This document shows positions 1 to 9,118 of a stretch of DNA of 64,000 bases, piece by piece. Origin of the DNA: W0P28-013 sp964570565 (GTDB taxonomy: Bacteria > Bacteroidota > Bacteroidia > Bacteroidales > Paludibacteraceae); assembly GCA_964570565.1 (NCBI GenBank), contig CAZMYT010000001.1, positions 186,001-250,000 on the forward strand, written 5' to 3'. The notes under the pieces were generated by a model. The model worked only from the letters and a program-made list of their open reading frames with translations. It was not told the DNA's origin and ran no database searches. How positions within the stretch are numbered: position 1 is the stretch's first letter; each line of letters starts with the position of its first letter. Position numbers and translations under genes: made by a program.

Positions 1-1694
1 CGCTCACCACTACGTTGAAAAATGCGATAGCGAATAATCATTTGGCTCATGCTTATTTGTTTTGTGGGCCGCGTGGCGTAGGTAAAACAACGTGTGCACG
101 TATTTTTGCTAAAACTATTAATTGCCTCAATCCAAAACCAGATGGCGAAGCGTGCGATGAATGCGAATCGTGTCGTGGTTTCAATGAACAACGTTCTTTT
201 AACATTCACGAACTCGATGCGGCATCCAATAATTCGGTGGACGATATTCGTTCGTTAGTTGACCAAGTGCGTATTCCGCCTCAAATTGGTAAATATAGTG
301 TCTATATCATCGATGAGGTTCACATGTTGTCGGCTGCGGCTTTTAATGCCTTTTTGAAAACATTGGAAGAGCCACCAGCACACGCTATTTTTGTGTTGGC
401 AACGACCGAAAAACATAAAATTATTCCAACCATTCTTTCGCGTTGTCAAATCTATGATTTCAATCGCATTCGTGTGGCTGATATTGTAGAACATTTGCAA
501 TATGTGGCTAGTAGCGAAGGTGTTGAGGCTGAACCCGAAGCTTTGAATGTAATTGCACAAAAGGCGGATGGTGCCATGCGCGATGCGTTGTCTATTTTCG
601 ATCAGGTGGTGAGTTTTTGCGGTGGGCATATTACCTACAAAGGCGTGATTGAAAATCTGAATGTGCTCGATTACGACTACTATTTCCGCTTAGTGGAAGA
701 TCTTTTGGCTGGTCGTGTGAACCATGCATTTATGATACTCAACGAAATCTTAAATAAAGGATTTGATGCGCAACATTTTACCAATGGTTTGGCAGCTCAT
801 TTCCGCGATTTATTGGTGAGCCGCGATCCTGAAACATTGGTGTTGTTGGAAGTGGGAGCTTCTATTGCCGAGCAATATGGAGAACAAGCCAAACGCTGCC
901 CTTTGTCATTTTTATATAAAGCGCTAGAAATTGCCAATGAGTGCGATTTGAACTATAAAGCGAGTCGCAACAAACGTCTGTTGGTGGAATTAACTTTGGT
1001 GCGTTTGTGTCAATTGACGGGTATTGTACCAAAGCCTGAAGATGAAAAGATAGAAATTAAACCATTGGCAGCAGTGCCAGTTGCATCTGTGTCGGTTGAA
1101 GTAAAATCGGCTGTGGCACCTGTTACGGCAAGGCCTGTGGCAGCACCAGTTAAAGTGAGTGAACCGGCTCCAACGTATGCGGCACCAGCCCCTAAGCCTG
1201 CCAACGATGCGTTGTCGACGCCAAAAATTTCATCTGTGCGTGCACCTCAAAACTTGTCGATTTCGCAAGTAGAACGACCAACGATTTCTACCGAAGTGGA
1301 GGAGGTCGTCACAGAACCAGTTGCTCGCGAACGTCGTGAATCGTTTACGGCAGCACAGTTTATTACTGCGTGGAAACAATGCGCTAAAGAGATTGTCGAC
1401 CAAGCACATACCACGAATACGATGCTTAATTTTCTACCAGAACCCGTTTCTGATGAGTCTTATAAGGTGTTGGTAGTGAATAATTTACAACAAAAAACAT
1501 TGGTGGAGCATCAACCGACTATTACTGCGCGCCTAGCGGAGTTATTGAAAAATGATTTTGTTACTTTCCAAATAGAAGTGGATGCTACTATTGCCGAACG
1601 TGCCGCGTTTACGCCCGAAGAAAAGTTAGTGAAAATGCAGGAGAAAAATCCTGATTTGCGCGCTTTAAAGCAACAATTAGGCTTAGAATTGTAG
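1..1694 (+). CDS. dnaX: DNA polymerase III subunit gamma/tau, 5' end missing
   Basis: Clamp-loader ATPase that loads the sliding clamp at replication forks. The reading frame is open to the first base of the window, and the residues before the first possible TTG codon (LTTTLKNAI) are normal DnaX sequence, so the gene starts upstream of the window. Visible motifs are Walker A (GPRGVGKTT), the four-cysteine zinc module just after it, Walker B (DEVHML) and sensor 1 with the arginine finger (ILSRC). A Pro/Ala/Val-rich linker of about 100 residues separates the AAA+ and collar domains from a C-terminal domain resembling the tau tail. No poly-A slippery site for programmed frameshifting was seen. 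The gene ends at a strong bidirectional terminator. Confidence 0.96.
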   Translation, partial: LTTTLKNAIANNHLAHAYLFCGPRGVGKTTCARIFAKTINCLNPKPDGEACDECESCRGFNEQRSFNIHELDAASNNSVDDIRSLVDQVRIPPQIGKYSVYIIDEVHMLSAAAFNAFLKTLEEPPAHAIFVLATTEKHKIIPTILSRCQIYDFNRIRVADIVEHLQYVASSEGVEAEPEALNVIAQKADGAMRDALSIFDQVVSFCGGHITYKGVIENLNVLDYDYYFRLVEDLLAGRVNHAFMILNEILNKGFDAQHFTNGLAAHFRDLLVSRDPETLVLLEVGASIAEQYGEQAKRCPLSFLYKALEIANECDLNYKASRNKRLLVELTLVRLCQLTGIVPKPEDEKIEIKPLAAVPVASVSVEVKSAVAPVTARPVAAPVKVSEPAPTYAAPAPKPANDALSTPKISSVRAPQNLSISQVERPTISTEVEEVVTEPVARERRESFTAAQFITAWKQCAKEIVDQAHTTNTMLNFLPEPVSDESYKVLVVNNLQQKTLVEHQPTITARLAELLKNDFVTFQIEVDATIAERAAFTPEEKLVKMQEKNPDLRALKQQLGLEL

Positions 1695-1710
1695 GTGTTT
1701 TGCTTGACAT

Positions 1711-1746
1711 AAAAAAAGGTCGATGAAATTTTCATCGACCTTTTTT
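1711..1746. terminator. Bidirectional rho-independent terminator
   Basis: A perfect 10-bp stem (GGTCGATGAA / TTCATCGACC) with a 3-base loop is flanked by an A tract on the left and a T tract on the right. It therefore works for dnaX on the plus strand and for the minus-strand operon that ends at 1760. Confidence 0.9.
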
Positions 1747-1759
1747 ATACTACATCTGT

Positions 1760-2194
1760 TTATTCTGCAAATGGTTTTATCTCGCACATTTCTTGATACT
1801 CATTCCATTCTAGGTCGTGTTCTACATAGAGTTTGATGGGTAAAAGTTCAAATGTGGCAAGTGCTTCGTTGAGTCGTTCGCCCAACACGCGCGATGTGCG
1901 TGTGTAAAATACCCAAGTGCGTTCATTGTTGCCTGTATAAATACCTGTCAGAATCGCTAATTTGTCTTTTTCCATAACTGCTTGGAGCGCATTTTGAACT
2001 TGCTCCATAAGGCTCGCTTCGGTTTCAGATGGCATGCCGTTGTGTGTGGGTTGGTAGTTCCAATAAATTTCCACGCGCTCTTTAAATTTTTCCGACAGAC
2101 GAAATTCTGTTAGGTTGTCGCGCCCTGAGATAAAAATGGGACAATTGTTGTCAGCTTCTGCAACGCCGCTAAACCAATCGTTTGATAATTTCAT
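1760..2194 (-). CDS. DUF695-family protein
   Basis: A 144-residue cytoplasmic protein with no signal peptide or membrane segment. The sequence resembles the DUF695 family: a DW-F start, a long amphipathic helix in the middle, and a hydrophobic strand followed by the YTRT motif. I know of no defined biochemical role for the family. It lies 16 bases downstream of the ROK kinase gene on the same strand and is the last gene of the minus-strand operon, ending just before the shared terminator. Family assignment is from recall of the pattern only. Confidence 0.7.
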   Translation of the reverse strand: MKLSNDWFSGVAEADNNCPIFISGRDNLTEFRLSEKFKERVEIYWNYQPTHNGMPSETEASLMEQVQNALQAVMEKDKLAILTGIYTGNNERTWVFYTRTSRVLGERLNEALATFELLPIKLYVEHDLEWNEYQEMCEIKPFAE

Positions 2195-2210
2195 AATGTA
2201 TAGTTAGTTT

Positions 2211-3176
2211 TTATAGTTCCCAAGCCAACGCACTCGCGCCCAAAATGGCGGCATCCGATTCCTTGAGTTGTGAGAAAAGTACTTTGATTTTGCCTTTCCA
2301 GAGTGGCATCAGATTATGGTTGAGACTTTCGACGATTGGTTTCATAATTAAATCGCCCGATTTGGTTAATCCGCCAAATAAAACGATGGCTTCTGGTGAA
2401 CTAAACGCTACAAAGTCAGCAAACGCTTCGCCTAACATTTTCCCTGTGTAATCAAATATGTCTTTCGCTAGTTCGTCGCCTTGTTGTGCAGCTTCGAACA
2501 CATCTTTTGAGGTAATGCTTTCGGCAGGAATGTTACGCAACAAACTTTTTTTGTCGGTGGTTTCTATCAGTTCGCGGGCTGTGCGTGCTACGCCAGTAGC
2601 CGAAGCGTACGATTCCAAACAGCCTGTTTTACCGCATCCACAAATACGTCCGTTATTACGTACCATGGTGACGTGACCGAGTTCGCCGGCAAAACCATCG
2701 TGGCCATAAAGCACGTAACCGCCTACCACAATACCGCTACCAACGCCTGTGCCCAATGTAATCATAATGAAATTTTTCATACCGCGTGCTGCGCCGTACG
2801 TCATTTCGCCCACAGCCGCCGCGTTGGCGTCGTTGGTGAGTTTTACGGGAATGCCTATTTGCTGGCTCATGAGCTCGGCAAAAGGAATACATTTATTGCT
2901 GCCGCCCCATTTGAGATTTACGGTATTTTCAATGGTTCCTTTGTAATAATTGGCATTCGGTGCGCCTATGCCAATACCGCGTATTTGGTCCATAGATAGG
3001 TTTTTATTGACCAGTTCGGTAACTGCCGCACACAATTTGGTAATAAATTCTTCGTGATCGGTGGTGTCGTCACTTCTGATAGCCGACTGTGCCAGTACAT
3101 TACCGCGCATATCTACCACTCCAATTTTGGCAGTTTGACCACCAATATCAATACCAACAACATACGATTTTTCCAT
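2211..3176 (-). CDS. ROK-family sugar kinase (glucokinase-like)
   Basis: Predicted to phosphorylate glucose or a related hexose in the cytoplasm with ATP. The 321 residues show the N-terminal phosphate-binding motif (DIGGQTAKIGVVD), the sugar-contacting GHVT segment and the ROK zinc signature (CGCGKTGCLE). There is no N-terminal helix-turn-helix, so it is a kinase and not a NagC/XylR-type repressor. It shares a strand with the FucP-type permease upstream, which fits import followed by phosphorylation. The substrate could be glucose, fructose, mannose or an amino sugar; sequence alone does not settle this. Confidence 0.9.
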   Translation of the reverse strand: MEKSYVVGIDIGGQTAKIGVVDMRGNVLAQSAIRSDDTTDHEEFITKLCAAVTELVNKNLSMDQIRGIGIGAPNANYYKGTIENTVNLKWGGSNKCIPFAELMSQQIGIPVKLTNDANAAAVGEMTYGAARGMKNFIMITLGTGVGSGIVVGGYVLYGHDGFAGELGHVTMVRNNGRICGCGKTGCLESYASATGVARTARELIETTDKKSLLRNIPAESITSKDVFEAAQQGDELAKDIFDYTGKMLGEAFADFVAFSSPEAIVLFGGLTKSGDLIMKPIVESLNHNLMPLWKGKIKVLFSQLKESDAAILGASALAWEL

Positions 3177-3262
3177 ACGATTATTAGTTTTAGGTTAATG
3201 ATTATTTTTATTTATGTTAATGAAGTTCTTTATCATTGAGTGATTTTTTAAAAACTATAAAA

Positions 3263-3403
3263 TTACCAAAACCACCTAAAAAGCCATAATATTATTGAAA
3301 CTAATTCGAGTTCAATACCTAAAAGAATTGCAACAATTACAATAAATCCAGTAACAATAAATGTCACATGTTTATTGTCTTTGTTTTTTGAAGGATATGA
3401 CAT
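3263..3403 (-). CDS. Small membrane protein, 46 residues
   Basis: A short frame read from the minus strand that starts with ATG 12 bases after the stop of the upstream lipoprotein gene and ends at TAA. The translation has a polar, lysine-rich start of about 12 residues, one hydrophobic segment of roughly 25 residues (TFIVTGFIVIVAILLGIELE), and a Trp-rich end (ILWLFRWFW). This is the layout of a single-pass inner-membrane small protein. The position between two genes of one operon supports expression. I recognise no family. The alternative is that the hydrophobic look is chance in AT-rich DNA. Confidence 0.45.
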   Translation of the reverse strand: MSYPSKNKDNKHVTFIVTGFIVIVAILLGIELELVSIILWLFRWFW

Positions 3404-3415
3404 TATTTATATCGT

Positions 3416-3949
3416 TTAATTTACTACAACTCTTTTTTCTATTAATTGGTTATTTTTAAACGTTAATATCCAAAACACTTCCCTTGTTGTTGGAGGTGGT
3501 GGGTAATTATTATGGCGTTGATAATACTTGAAATCTTCAGGAAAGTAAATCTTTATGAATTCATCAACAACCTCTCTCTTTAATTGAAATGGAAATTCGT
3601 TTTTAAACATTAAACCCTTAATCTCCACAGGGATAATCATATCGTTAACTTCTATAAAAAATGCAATAGGATTATATTCAAACAAATCAGGGCTTACAAA
3701 GTAATTAATGTGATATTCAACTGTATCTGCTCCCAAATCATTTATGGTTAAATAGGGATATTTTGGTGTTATATTTGGTATATTTACTTCCTTTACATAA
3801 CGGATAATCTCTTCTTTTAAGATCTCATTATTAAGTTCAAGTATCGAATTCTCAAGTTCTACTTCAGCCTTTTGTTTTGGGTCAAAGGCGCAACCGACCA
3901 AAGTCATAGCAATAATAAGCTCACATAAACCTGTTTTTATAAATTTCAT
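3416..3949 (-). CDS. Hypothetical lipoprotein
   Basis: A 177-residue protein with a signal sequence and lipobox ending at Cys20 (LVGC), so it should be lipid-anchored in the periplasm or outer membrane. The mature part has a charged helix near residues 25-55 and then a beta-rich stretch. I do not recognise the family. It sits between the permease gene (32 bases upstream) and a 46-residue membrane protein on the same strand. Its A+T content is higher than that of the flanking sugar genes, so it may be a later insertion into the operon. Confidence 0.75.
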   Translation of the reverse strand: MKFIKTGLCELIIAMTLVGCAFDPKQKAEVELENSILELNNEILKEEIIRYVKEVNIPNITPKYPYLTINDLGADTVEYHINYFVSPDLFEYNPIAFFIEVNDMIIPVEIKGLMFKNEFPFQLKREVVDEFIKIYFPEDFKYYQRHNNYPPPPTTREVFWILTFKNNQLIEKRVVVN

Positions 3950-3981
3950 AACATTGCCCCTTAGTTGTAGAACATTCTTTT

Positions 3982-5307
3982 TTATTCCGTAGGAATTTCC
4001 TTGTTAACGTTTTTGCATCCAGCTAAGGCGTACCATAAAATAAAGGCTAAAGCGGCTACAATCACCCAATAAGATGCCATGTAACTAGCTGTAATATCGG
4101 CCACAGCGCCTTGAATTAACGGTAAAACGCCGCCACCTACCACCATCATCATAAAAATGCCAGAGCCCATGGTGGTGTATTTGCCAATGCCTTCTACCGC
4201 TAAGTTGAAAATGCCTCCCCACATGATGGATGTGCACAATCCGCAAAGTACAAAAAGTACCACTGAAACGGGCACTACTTGTAAACCAAAACTGATGTCA
4301 GCTTTAAATACGGGCATGCTTACGGCGATGTCGGCTGGTAAAAAGATACCAATTACGACTAACAAAATAGCCAGTGTGCTTACGGTGGTTAATTGTGATT
4401 TAGCCGAGAATTTACCGCCTAAAAGTCCGCCCAGCAAGCGACCAATCAACATCAAAAACCAATAGGTTCCCACCACTGTGCCTGCTGCGCCAGCGTCAAT
4501 GCCTGCACCAACTGCGCCAGACGCTACGTCTTTTCCGGTGGTTAAAAACAGATTGATGAAGTTAGGAATACCAACTTCTAAACCGACATATAGAAAAATG
4601 GCGATGGTACCAAATACAAAGTGACGAAACGACAGCGCGCTGTGTTTTTCTTTGGGTTGTCCTTCCACTTTCTTTTCGAGGTGAGGTTCAGGAATTTTGA
4701 CCAAAGCAAGCACTACAAATGCTACCGCAAAAATTCCCATCGCAATCAAAAGCGCTGGAATGGCGTCTTTCAACGTGGCTTTGGTGGCATCGGCTATTAA
4801 ATAACCGCCTAAAATAGGAATAATTGTGGCGGCTAACGAGTTTAATGAACCACCATATTGCATGAGTTGATTCCCTTTTTTGCCACCGCCAGCTAACGTG
4901 TTTAAAAGTGGATTGACTACGGTATTCAACATACACATAGAGAAACCGGAGATAAAAGCACCAGCGAGATAAACTGAAAAGACGAGGTTGAAATCGCCCC
5001 CTTTTTCGTACGGAATGAGCCCAGAATAGAGTTGAATGCCAACGCCTACAAAACCGACTGCAATGGCCGTAAGTGCCGTAAATTTATAACCTTTGCGTTT
5101 TAAAATTAAACCAGCAGGCAAACCCATAAATAGGTAAGCAAAGAAATTGGCAAAGTTGCCCAACTGCGACATCCAGTTTTGAATGCCATCTTGGTTTTTG
5201 ACAATGACACCCATCGGATTGGACAATCCCGTGACAAATGAAATCATGGCGAAGAGTGCAAACATCATCGCAATGGGTAAGATGTTGTTTTTGTTTTGTG
5301 TTTTCAT
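3982..5307 (-). CDS. FucP/GluP-family sugar:H+ symporter (MFS)
   Basis: A 441-residue major facilitator with about 12 hydrophobic segments and no signal peptide. The opening after the first residues (FALFAMISFVTGLSNPM) and the mid-protein segment FISGFSMCMLNTVVNPLLNT are typical of the fucose/glucose/galactose permeases of Bacteroidota. A short acidic and lysine-rich loop near residues 205-225 separates the two six-helix halves. It lies 31 bases downstream of the peptidase gene and upstream of the ROK kinase, which suggests uptake of a hexose that the kinase then phosphorylates. The exact sugar is not readable. Confidence 0.88.
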   Translation of the reverse strand: MKTQNKNNILPIAMMFALFAMISFVTGLSNPMGVIVKNQDGIQNWMSQLGNFANFFAYLFMGLPAGLILKRKGYKFTALTAIAVGFVGVGIQLYSGLIPYEKGGDFNLVFSVYLAGAFISGFSMCMLNTVVNPLLNTLAGGGKKGNQLMQYGGSLNSLAATIIPILGGYLIADATKATLKDAIPALLIAMGIFAVAFVVLALVKIPEPHLEKKVEGQPKEKHSALSFRHFVFGTIAIFLYVGLEVGIPNFINLFLTTGKDVASGAVGAGIDAGAAGTVVGTYWFLMLIGRLLGGLLGGKFSAKSQLTTVSTLAILLVVIGIFLPADIAVSMPVFKADISFGLQVVPVSVVLFVLCGLCTSIMWGGIFNLAVEGIGKYTTMGSGIFMMMVVGGGVLPLIQGAVADITASYMASYWVIVAALAFILWYALAGCKNVNKEIPTE

Positions 5308-5338
5308 GGGTAAGCGTGTGTTGAAAAAGTGTGATTGA

Positions 5339-7507
5339 TTATAAGTTTTTCTTTAGAAATTCGTTGAAACGAGTATAAAGATGCAAGCGCGTTTGAGCAC
5401 CTAAAATACTGTGATTTTTATTGGTGTACAATTGCATTTCAAATTGTTTGCCTGCTTCTACCAATTTTTCGGTATATAATAAGGTTTGTTGTGCGTGTAC
5501 ATTGTCGTCGGCAGTGCCATGAACGAGTAGCAAATTCCCCTGTAGTTGATCTGCTTTATCGAGTAAATTCACTTGCTCGTAACCTTGATAATTTTCTTGA
5601 GGGCGACTCATAAAACGCTCGGTGTAAGCGGTGTTGTATAAGTTCCAATCGGTAACAGGCGCCACGGCAATTCCCGCTTTAAACGTGCCATTGCCATAGG
5701 TTAAACAGTTTAATGTCATAAAACCGCCATAACTCCAGCCCCAAATAGCGATGCGGTTGGCATCAATATAATTCTGTTTGCCTAAATAGTGGGCAGCTTC
5801 CACTTGATCTTTGGTTTCCAATACGCCCAAATGCCAATAGGTGCAGTTGCGGAAATCGCGACCGCGTGCACCAGTGCCACGTCCATCGACACAAGCCACC
5901 ACGTAGCCTTCTTGTGCCAAATAATATTCCCAATCGAGGTTCCATTTGTTGAGCACTTCTTGTGAATTTGGTCCGCTGTATTGCACCATCACCAATGGAT
6001 ATTCTTTGCCCGCTTCCATATTTTTGGGTTTTACAAGCCAACCATTTAAGGTGACATTTTCCGACGTTTTGAATTGGAAAAATTCTTTGGTTGGCAACTG
6101 CAAGGCTGCCACTTTATCGGCTAATAGTTTATTATCTTCGATGGTACGGAGATTTTTTCCTGCGTTCGTAATCACGCTGTAGCAATTTGGCGTGGTGGTG
6201 TTGTTGAATTGTGCAATCGCCACTTTGAAGCTTTTGGCAAATGAGGCTTGGTGTGTTCCTGCGCGCACATCGAGACAGACGATTTTACCTTTTGAATCGA
6301 CTTTATAAACGTGGCGTTCGAGCGGCGATTCTTTGGCGGCTTGGAAATAGGCGGTTTTGGTGAGTTCGTCGTAACCGTAAAAATCGGTCACGTCCCAATT
6401 ACCTTTGGTGAGCTGGCGTGCCAACGTGCCATTGGCATTGAACAGATACAAGTGGCGATAACCATCGCGTTCGCTCATGCACACAAAACTGTTGTCTTTA
6501 TTGAATGTGAGCGTTTTTAGGTTTTCGTAATCGACGTAGGTTTTGCTGGTTTCACTCAACAGACGTGTCGCTACGCCCGAACGCGGATTTACTTGCAATA
6601 AATTGAGCGTTGTTTGGTTGCGATTGAGCTGTACAATGGTTAAACCGTTTTCATCGTTCGACCAGCGAATTTGGGTGAGATAGGTGTCGGTATCGTCTCC
6701 TAATTGCATCTTTTTGGTGGTGCGATTTTGCACGTCGTACACTTGTAAAGTCGTGAGTGAATTCGTATTGCCAGGACGTGGATATTTGTAGGTGTACAAC
6801 GTTGGATAATCGTCGTTAAATTGTTGAAACGAAAATTCCTTGACCGCTGTTTCATCAAAACGCACGTAAGCCAACAGTTTGCTATCGGGACTCCATTCAA
6901 AATAACGTGTAGCACCAAATTCTTCTTCGTACACCCAATCAGGCGTTCCGTTAATGATTTTATTGAGCTCGCCATCTTCGGTAATGGCTATTTCGGTATT
7001 ATAATCGAGTTTTTTGAGGAATAAATTTTGATGGCGCGCAAACGCTACGATGCGACCGTCTGGCGAAAATTGTGCCATCTGTTGGTCGTTGGTGGTGGTA
7101 GTCAACGGCTCGATGCGGTTGCGTTTGACGTTATAAACGTAATAGGTGGTAGTGAACGAACGACGGTAGATTTTGGTCACTTCGGTGTGAACCAAAATTT
7201 TTTGTTCGTTGCTCGAAAACTCATAACCTACTATCGCTTTGAGTTTGCAGTCTGGCACTTTGTCGAGGTTTAAAATGGTGTCGGTGGCTTTGCCTGAACC
7301 ATATTCAAAGGCGATAATGCGTTTGCCATCAGAACTTAACGTGGTATAGTGTTCGCCGTCGTTCATGTGATACACTTCGGCTGGTTTAAGCGGTTTGTAG
7401 TCGCCTTGCGTGAATGCTTTGAGGTAATCGGCAGATTGTGCGTTTAACGTTAAACAGCTCATCGCTATCATGCTGAGCATCATCCATCTTTTTGAAGCCT
7501 TTTTCAT
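5339..7507 (-). CDS. Dipeptidyl peptidase IV (S9B family)
   Basis: Periplasmic serine peptidase that removes X-Pro or X-Ala dipeptides from peptide N-termini. The beta-propeller half carries the double-Glu substrate clamp (WVYEEEFGATRYFEW), and the C-terminal alpha/beta-hydrolase half carries the nucleophile motif GWSYGG, the Asp in HGTADDNVH and the His in NKNHSI, so the triad is complete. The frame stays open to 7603, but a TTTG-N19-TACATTTG promoter lies inside that extension. I therefore start at the ATG at 7507, which gives a clean signal peptide (MKKASKRWMMLSMIAMS...LNA); the ATG at 7522 is the only other candidate. It is the first gene of the minus-strand operon. Confidence 0.92.
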   Translation of the reverse strand: MKKASKRWMMLSMIAMSCLTLNAQSADYLKAFTQGDYKPLKPAEVYHMNDGEHYTTLSSDGKRIIAFEYGSGKATDTILNLDKVPDCKLKAIVGYEFSSNEQKILVHTEVTKIYRRSFTTTYYVYNVKRNRIEPLTTTTNDQQMAQFSPDGRIVAFARHQNLFLKKLDYNTEIAITEDGELNKIINGTPDWVYEEEFGATRYFEWSPDSKLLAYVRFDETAVKEFSFQQFNDDYPTLYTYKYPRPGNTNSLTTLQVYDVQNRTTKKMQLGDDTDTYLTQIRWSNDENGLTIVQLNRNQTTLNLLQVNPRSGVATRLLSETSKTYVDYENLKTLTFNKDNSFVCMSERDGYRHLYLFNANGTLARQLTKGNWDVTDFYGYDELTKTAYFQAAKESPLERHVYKVDSKGKIVCLDVRAGTHQASFAKSFKVAIAQFNNTTTPNCYSVITNAGKNLRTIEDNKLLADKVAALQLPTKEFFQFKTSENVTLNGWLVKPKNMEAGKEYPLVMVQYSGPNSQEVLNKWNLDWEYYLAQEGYVVACVDGRGTGARGRDFRNCTYWHLGVLETKDQVEAAHYLGKQNYIDANRIAIWGWSYGGFMTLNCLTYGNGTFKAGIAVAPVTDWNLYNTAYTERFMSRPQENYQGYEQVNLLDKADQLQGNLLLVHGTADDNVHAQQTLLYTEKLVEAGKQFEMQLYTNKNHSILGAQTRLHLYTRFNEFLKKNL

Positions 7508-7532
7508 AATTCTAAATTTCATAAATATCCTG

Positions 7533-7563
7533 CAAATGTACTTTTTATCTATCAATTGGCAAA
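7533..7563 (-). promoter_or_regulatory. Bacteroidetes-type promoter for the peptidase/permease operon
   Basis: On the minus strand TTTG (7563-7560) is followed after exactly 19 bases by TACATTTG (7540-7533), matching the -33/-7 consensus. The downstream ATGs at 7522 and 7507 give a leader of only about 5-20 bases. Confidence 0.8.
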
Positions 7564-7643
7564 GTCCAAATTCACTATTTTTGTCCCTCCGTGTTTTTAT
7601 CAATAAAATTCCATTCGGTCGTTCAGGTTTAGAAAAAATATAT

Positions 7644-7651
7644 TAACTTTG
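7644..7651 (+). promoter_or_regulatory. -7 box for the aminotransferase gene
   Basis: TAACTTTG matches the Bacteroidetes -7 consensus TAnnTTTG and lies 23 bases before the ATG at 7675. The -33 element is not clear. A second match, TATTTTTG, is at 7576-7583. Confidence 0.6.
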
Positions 7652-7674
7652 CCGCGTCAAAAAAAGTAGATGTT

Positions 7675-8814
7675 ATGAAGAAAATCCAGATGGTTGATTT
7701 GCGCTCACAGTACGACAGCATAAAAGCTGACGTCAATGCTGGCATTCAAGAAGTTTTGGATACCACTACTTATATCAAAGGCGGAAAAGTGAACGATTTC
7801 CAAGCACACTTGGAAGCGTACTTGGGTGTAAAACACGTGATTCCTGTTGGTAACGGAACTGATGCGTTGCAAATTGCGTTGATGGCATTGGATTTGAAAC
7901 CAGGCGACGAAGTAATTACGCCAACATTTACGTTTATTGCCACAGCCGAAGTGGTAGCGCTTTTGGGTTTGACGCCTGTGTTGGTAGATGTTGATTTTGA
8001 TACGTTCAATATCAATATTGAGGCAGTAGAAAAAGCCATTACGCCGAAAACAAAAGCCATTGTGCCCGTTCATTTGTTTGGTCAAAATGCCAATATGGAA
8101 GCGTTGCTCGCCTTGGCAGCTAAACACAATTTGCATGTGATAGAAGATGCGTGCCAGTCTATTGGTGCTCGTTATACCTTTGCCGATGGCCGTTCGGTAA
8201 TGTCAGGTTGTATGGGCGAAATTGGTTGTACGTCGTTTTTCCCATCCAAGAATTTGGGTTGTTATGGCGACGGTGGCGCTATTTTTACCAACAACGATGT
8301 ACTCGCTAAAAAAATGCGCGCCATTGCTAATCACGGCATGGAAGTGCGTTATCATCACGATATGATTGGGATTAATTCCCGACTCGATAGTATTCAAGCA
8401 GCGGTTTTGGATGTCAAATTACCTCACTTGGACACTTATACCAAAGCACGCCAAACGGCAGCTCATTATTACAACGAAGCATTTGCAGGTTGTGCTCATT
8501 TGATTACGCCTGTGGTGGCGGCTAATACGACACACGTATTTCATCAATATACACTGAAATTAGTGGGTGTTGATCGTGAAAAGGTGCGTCAGTATTTGGC
8601 AGATAACGGTGTCCCAGCGATGATTTATTATCCTGTGCCGTTGCATTTGCAAAAAGCGTATCAGGATGCACGTTACAAAGCAGGCGATTTTCCTGTGGCA
8701 GAACAGTTGTCGGCGTGCGTATTGTCGTTGCCAATGCATACCGAATTAGATACCGAGCAGTTGCGCTACATTGCCGACCATGTGTTGGCAGCTGTGAAGG
8801 TAAGTATAATTTAA
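7675..8814 (+). CDS. DegT/DnrJ/EryC1/StrS-family sugar aminotransferase
   Basis: A 379-residue PLP enzyme of the class that installs amino groups on nucleotide keto-sugars for LPS, capsule or glycoprotein glycans. Family marks are the start VDLRSQY, the cofactor-binding GNGTDAL, the segment VHLFGQ, EDACQS, the Schiff-base lysine in FFPSKNLG, and NSRLDSIQAA. No other sugar-nucleotide gene is next to it, so the product sugar cannot be named. It has its own promoter and is followed by tRNA-Lys 27 bases downstream. Confidence 0.9.
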   Translation: MKKIQMVDLRSQYDSIKADVNAGIQEVLDTTTYIKGGKVNDFQAHLEAYLGVKHVIPVGNGTDALQIALMALDLKPGDEVITPTFTFIATAEVVALLGLTPVLVDVDFDTFNINIEAVEKAITPKTKAIVPVHLFGQNANMEALLALAAKHNLHVIEDACQSIGARYTFADGRSVMSGCMGEIGCTSFFPSKNLGCYGDGGAIFTNNDVLAKKMRAIANHGMEVRYHHDMIGINSRLDSIQAAVLDVKLPHLDTYTKARQTAAHYYNEAFAGCAHLITPVVAANTTHVFHQYTLKLVGVDREKVRQYLADNGVPAMIYYPVPLHLQKAYQDARYKAGDFPVAEQLSACVLSLPMHTELDTEQLRYIADHVLAAVKVSII

Positions 8815-8841
8815 ACGTCCGTTTAGAAGTAATATAAAGAT

Positions 8842-8914
8842 GTATCCGTAGCTCAGTTGGTAGAGCAATTGACTCTTAATCAATGGGTCGTGGGTTCGAG
8901 CCCCACCGGGTATA
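8842..8914 (+). tRNA. tRNA-Lys (anticodon CTT)
   Basis: A complete cloverleaf of 73 bases: acceptor GTATCCG/CGGGTAT (two G-U pairs), D arm GCTC...GAGC, anticodon stem ATTGA/TCAAT with loop CTCTTAA (anticodon CTT, reads AAG), T arm GTGGG-TTCGAGC-CCCAC, discriminator A. The 3' CCA is not encoded. Confidence 0.95.
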
Positions 8915-8918
8915 CGTG

Positions 8919-8960
8919 AAAGGTGTTTAACTGAAAAGTTGAACACCTTTTTTAGTTTTT
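8919..8960 (+). terminator. Rho-independent terminator after tRNA-Lys
   Basis: A 14-bp stem (AAAGGTGTTTAACT / AGTTGAACACCTTT, one wobble pair) closed by a GAAA tetraloop and followed by a T-rich tail. It begins five bases after the tRNA. Confidence 0.88.
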
Positions 8961-9118
8961 TACACGAATTATTTCTCCAAAAAAAACAGTTTATTTGTTA
9001 AATAGTTCTATATTTGTTGGTCTGTTTTTGACGCGAGGAGAAAAGGAATTAAATGTACGCGTATATTGTAGTTAGCGTTCGGTTTAAAAGATAGGAAATC
9101 AAACACAAATGACTTATT

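Noticed and set aside
794..1000. Possible HTH or toxin genes among short antisense frames across the window
   Set aside because: These short frames lie fully inside strongly supported genes and lack promoters or recognisable domains.
1010..1204. Minus-strand Ala/Gly/Thr-rich open frame inside dnaX
   Set aside because: It is the antisense of the Pro/Ala/Val-rich linker; composition explains it.
1..1694. Programmed frameshift in dnaX making a short gamma form
   Set aside because: No A-rich slippery heptamer with a following stem was seen in the linker region, and the frame reads through to a full-length end.
7508..7603. N-terminal extension of dipeptidyl peptidase IV
   Set aside because: The promoter (7533-7563) lies inside it, and the extension has no signal-peptide character.
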